A stretch of DNA of 64,000 nucleotides, taken from positions 186,001-250,000 of the forward strand of contig NZ_JARJBB010000002.1 in the NCBI RefSeq assembly GCF_029269835.1. Reading direction: 5' to 3'. Shown piece after piece: positions 60,927 through 64,000 of the stretch; position 1 is the first letter of the stretch; the number at the start of each line of letters is the position of its first letter. The notes beneath the pieces are model-generated. The model was not told the DNA's origin. It saw nothing but the letters and a program-made list of their open reading frames with translations, and searched no databases. The stretch is from Streptomyces tropicalis (GTDB taxonomy: Bacteria; Actinomycetota; Actinomycetes; Streptomycetales; Streptomycetaceae). Made by a program: the position numbers and the translations under genes.

Positions 60927-63900
60927 CTATCGGCCCCGGGTGGCTTCCCGATCGGGCGGTTCGTCACACTGCGGCTCCGCCCCGAGCAGGCGTTCCAGGG
61001 CGGCCCGGTCCGGCAGGTGGCGGGGGCGGACGACCCGTCCGTCGCGCACGTGCACGAAGGCGGCGGTCACCCGGTCCAGGGGGACGCCCTGCTGCTCGGC
61101 CCAGGCCAGGCGGTACACCGCGAGCTGGAGCGGGTCGGCGGTGGTGCCGTGCCCGGTCTTCCAGTCGACGATCTCGTACGTCGCCGTGGCGCCCTCCCCC
61201 TCGCGGTAGACGGCGTCGATCCGGCCCCGGACGACGCGGCCGGCGAGCGCCAGCTGGAAGGGGGCCTCGACGCGGTGGGGGGTGCGGTGGGCGTAGGGGG
61301 TGCGCCCGAAGGCCTCCTTGAGGACGTCGAGGTCGTGCTCGTCGGCGATCTCTGCGTCGCCGCCGGGCAGCTCGTCCGGCTCCAGCAGGGGCAGCGCCAG
61401 TTCCTCGAAGCGGGTCTCCACCCACGCGTGGAACCGGGTGCCTCGGCGTGCGGCGGGTTGCGGGGGGCGCGGCATGGGGCGCGCGAGCTCCCGTGCGAAC
61501 CCGTCCGGGTCGGCGGCCAGGTGCAGCATCTGCGAGGTGGTCAGCGTGGCGGGCAGCGGGACGTCCAGGACGCCGCCGCGGGTGCGCCGGAGCTCCTCGG
61601 TGAGGGCGTCGAGGTCGCGGTCCCAGGAGGCGAGCGTGCGGGCGTCCTCGGGCGTGAGCGGCCCGGCGGGCGCCGGCGGCCGGGGGCCGTCGGACGCGGG
61701 CGGTGCGGGGTGCGCCTCCGGTGTGCGGTGCTGCTCCGGAGGCGCGGCCTGGTGCGGGACCGTGGGACGGCCGCCGCGGGCGTACGGGACCTCCCCCGCG
61801 CGGGATTCCCCGCCCGGGAGCGGATCCTCGGCGGCGAAGGGGTGCTCACCGGTGAAGGGGTGCTCGTCGCCGGAGCCGGCCGGTGGGGCGTCGCCGACGG
61901 ACGCCTTCTCCCCGGCGAGCGGGTCGTCGTCCGGGAAGGGGGCGCCGCCGGTGAACGGGTCGCCGCCCGCGAAGGGGTCCTCCTCGTCGTAGGGAGGCGC
62001 GTCGTAGGGGGGCGCGTCGTAGGGAGAGCCGTCCGGGGGCGGCTCCTCGTCCTCCGGCGGGGGCGGCCAGTCCGGGTCGGCGTGGCCCGGCGGGTACGCG
62101 GGCGGACGGCCGCCGCCGGCGGAGGCGAGGTCCTCCAGGTGGGCGAGGACGGTCTCGGCGGCCCTGCGGCGGCGGGCGAGCGCGGCCGCGTCCAGGGGCA
62201 GGGGCCAGACCTGGTCGGCCGCCTCCCGGAGCAGGGCCGGGTTCTCCTCGTCCTCCGCGGGCTCGTCCGCCCAGACCTCGATCTCGCCGTGCCCGGCGGC
62301 GCAGTGGTCGTGCAGGGACAGGAGGAACGGGGACGGGCCGCGCGGCCGCTTCTGGCTGGGCCCCCACCAGTGCCCGGAGCCGAGGAGCAGGGAACGGGGA
62401 CGCGTGAAGGTGACGTAGCCGAGGCGGAGCTCCTCGGTGTGCTGGTGCTCCTTCATGGCCTCCTGGAAGGCCTTCAGGCCGCGGGAGTCCCAGCCGTCCA
62501 CGTCGGGCAGGGTGTCGGCGTCGCCGCGCAGCGCGTGCGGCAGGACCCTGCCCTGCGCGGTCCACTTCTCGCGGCCCTGCCCGCTGGGGAAGACCCCGCC
62601 GACGAGGCCCGGCACGGCGACGACGTCCCACTCCAGGCCCTTGGACTTGTGCGCGGTCAGCACCTTGACGGTGTTCTCGCCGCCGGGCAGCGCGTTGTCG
62701 AGGCCCTTCTCGTACCGGGCGGCGGTGCGCAGGAAGGCGAGGAAGGCCAGCAGGGACGCCGCGCTCTCGTGGGCGGCGAAGGACGCGGCGACGTCGAGGA
62801 AGTTGGACAGCGTCTCGCGGCGGCGGGCGGCCAGGGCGTGCGGGGACGCCGACAGCTCCACCTCCAGGCCGGTGACGGCGAGAACGCGGTGCAGGACGTC
62901 CATCAGCGGATCGGACAGGGAGCGGCGCAGGTCGCGCAGCTCGGCGGCGAGCCGGGCGAAGCGCACCCGCGCCTGGGGCGAGAACGGCAGCCCGTCGTCG
63001 TCCCCGCCGCCCTGCAGCGGGGTCTCCAGGAAGGTGTCGAGGGCGTCGGCGAGCGAGACCACCTCGGCCGGGTCGGTGCCCTCCACCGCCTCGGCGAGCC
63101 GGCGGTCCGGGTCGTCACCGGCGTCCGCGCGCGCGTGGGCGACCAGCCGCCGCGCCCGGCGCCCCAGGAGGGCCAGGTCGCGGGGTCCGATGCGCCAGCG
63201 CGGGCCGGTCAGCAGCCGGACGAGGGAGGCGTTGGCCCCCGGGTCCTGGAGCACCTCGCAGACGGCGACGAGGTCGGCGACCTCCGGCAGGTGCAGCAGC
63301 CCGGACAGGCCGACCACCTCGACCGGCACGTCGCGGGCGACGAGGGCGCCCTGGATCTCGGCGAAGTCGCCGGCGGTCCGGCACAGCACCGCGATCTCGC
63401 CGGGCGCCGTGCCGGTACGCACGAGGTGGGCGACGGAGTCGGCGATCCAGTCGATCTCCTCGGCGTGGGTGCGCAGCAGGGCGCAGCGCACCACCCCGTC
63501 GCGCTCGGCGCCGGGGGCGGGACGCAGTGCCTCGACGCCCGCGTGCATCGCGCGCAGCGGCTCGGCCAGGCCGTTGGCGAGGTCGAGGAGGCGGCCGCCG
63601 CTGCGGCGGTTCTCGCTGAGTGCGCGGCGGACGGCGGGCCGCCCGTCGGCGTGGGTGAAGTGCTCGGGGAAGTCGTCGAGGTTGGCGACGGAGGCGCCGC
63701 GCCAGCCGTAGATCGCCTGGCAGGGGTCGCCGACGGCGGTCACGGGATGGCCGGTGCCGCCGCCGAAGAGGCCCGCGAGCAGGATGCGCTGGGCGACGGA
63801 GGTGTCCTGGTACTCGTCGAGCAGGACCACGCGGAACTCCTCACGCAGCAGCCGGCCGACCTCGGGGAGCCGGGCGAGCCGCGCGGCCAGGGCGATCTGG

Positions 63901-64000
63901 TCGCCGAAGTCGAGCAGGTCGCGCTCCCGTTTGGCGGCGCGGTAGCGCACCACGAGGACGGCGAGGGCGCGCCGGGCGGCGGCGGTCTCGGGGACCTTGC
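60927..64000 (-). CDS. adnB: AdnB-like UvrD helicase-RecB nuclease (5' end outside window)
   Basis: About 1,024 residues are visible; the start lies beyond 64000. UvrD motifs are present: VLLDEYQDTSVAQ, GDPCQAIYGWRGAS, LTAHKSKGLEWDVVAVPG and YVTFTRPRS. The C-terminal RecB-type nuclease has RGRIDAVYREGEG and YEIVDWKTGHG (PD-(D/E)xK). AdnA/AdnB form the mycobacterial-type end-resection machine; the partner is expected off the window. Between helicase and nuclease lies a very long Pro/Asp/Gly-rich linker (about residues 650-790) with repeated DPF/HPF-x-GE units and PPYDAPPYD blocks. Confidence 0.9.
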   Translation of the reverse strand, partial: KVPETAAARRALAVLVVRYRAAKRERDLLDFGDQIALAARLARLPEVGRLLREEFRVVLLDEYQDTSVAQRILLAGLFGGGTGHPVTAVGDPCQAIYGWRGASVANLDDFPEHFTHADGRPAVRRALSENRRSGGRLLDLANGLAEPLRAMHAGVEALRPAPGAERDGVVRCALLRTHAEEIDWIADSVAHLVRTGTAPGEIAVLCRTAGDFAEIQGALVARDVPVEVVGLSGLLHLPEVADLVAVCEVLQDPGANASLVRLLTGPRWRIGPRDLALLGRRARRLVAHARADAGDDPDRRLAEAVEGTDPAEVVSLADALDTFLETPLQGGGDDDGLPFSPQARVRFARLAAELRDLRRSLSDPLMDVLHRVLAVTGLEVELSASPHALAARRRETLSNFLDVAASFAAHESAASLLAFLAFLRTAARYEKGLDNALPGGENTVKVLTAHKSKGLEWDVVAVPGLVGGVFPSGQGREKWTAQGRVLPHALRGDADTLPDVDGWDSRGLKAFQEAMKEHQHTEELRLGYVTFTRPRSLLLGSGHWWGPSQKRPRGPSPFLLSLHDHCAAGHGEIEVWADEPAEDEENPALLREAADQVWPLPLDAAALARRRRAAETVLAHLEDLASAGGGRPPAYPPGHADPDWPPPPEDEEPPPDGSPYDAPPYDAPPYDEEDPFAGGDPFTGGAPFPDDDPLAGEKASVGDAPPAGSGDEHPFTGEHPFAAEDPLPGGESRAGEVPYARGGRPTVPHQAAPPEQHRTPEAHPAPPASDGPRPPAPAGPLTPEDARTLASWDRDLDALTEELRRTRGGVLDVPLPATLTTSQMLHLAADPDGFARELARPMPRPPQPAARRGTRFHAWVETRFEELALPLLEPDELPGGDAEIADEHDLDVLKEAFGRTPYAHRTPHRVEAPFQLALAGRVVRGRIDAVYREGEGATATYEIVDWKTGHGTTADPLQLAVYRLAWAEQQGVPLDRVTAAFVHVRDGRVVRPRHLPDRAALERLLGAEPQCDEPPDREATRGR

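Overview
This is a gene-dense, very GC-rich stretch of a Streptomyces chromosome. It carries the DasR/DasABC aminosugar system, the SigR/RsrA thiol-stress pair, two WhiB-like proteins, a B12-riboswitch-controlled class Ia ribonucleotide reductase with NrdS, and the epi-isozizaene synthase/CYP170 pair. Gene content and order follow what I remember of the S. coelicolor core, roughly SCO5243 down to SCO5184, in inverted order. I see no rRNA, insertion sequence, prophage, CRISPR array or plasmid-like module. One initiator tRNA gene is present.

Layout. 1-5 kb: 3' end of a SigB-type sigma factor (sigH-like), a small membrane protein, a lipid kinase, wblE, and a PdtaS-type histidine kinase. 5-12 kb: N-acetylglucosamine/chitobiose module (nagB, GH3 hexosaminidase, dasCBA, dasR) with five DasR-site candidates. 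12-19 kb: DUF3311/sodium-solute symporter pair, then NrdR boxes, cobalamin riboswitch and nrdA-nrdB-nrdS. 19-21.5 kb: CYP170 and epi-isozizaene synthase (albaflavenone pathway), the synthase carrying a TTA codon. 21.7-26.2 kb: peptide deformylase, a TPR protein and two membrane HD-domain proteins. 26.4-30 kb: rsrA-sigR behind a SigR-type promoter, a hydrolase, a YedK/HMCES-type peptidase and an M50-like membrane protease. 30-35.7 kb: aroA-rsgA, a SugE-type exporter, a TetR regulator, hisN, a CBS protein and a Fur-family regulator. 35.8-43.8 kb: tRNA-fMet, a Sel1-repeat protein, UPF0182, a PPA1309-type protein, a PDZ/Lon-type protease, an unlisted 54-residue membrane protein and moaE. 43.9-54.2 kb: an epimerase-like protein, a Zincin_2 protein, a Nudix protein, three consecutive AIM24-domain genes (one fused to TerD), a YgjP-type metallopeptidase, an orphan E1/ThiF-like protein and an ABC1 kinase. 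54.3-64 kb: wblC with a long uORF/attenuator leader, uvrD2, a mycoredoxin behind a SigR promoter, nudC, an M20 peptidase and most of an AdnB-type helicase-nuclease.

Regulatory logic. Several circuits are legible from DNA. DasR sites flank nagB and lie between dasA and dasR. SigR-type promoters precede sigR itself and the mycoredoxin gene. The wblC promoter has an AT element just upstream of its -35, followed by a leader of about 590 nt with a 104-codon uORF and an intrinsic terminator. Two NrdR-like boxes 31 bp apart sit just before the B12 riboswitch of nrdABS. The wblE promoter region carries a near-perfect CRP-type palindrome. The less understood parts are the AIM24/TerD operon, the orphan E1-like protein, the tandem HD proteins and the low-complexity linker of AdnB.
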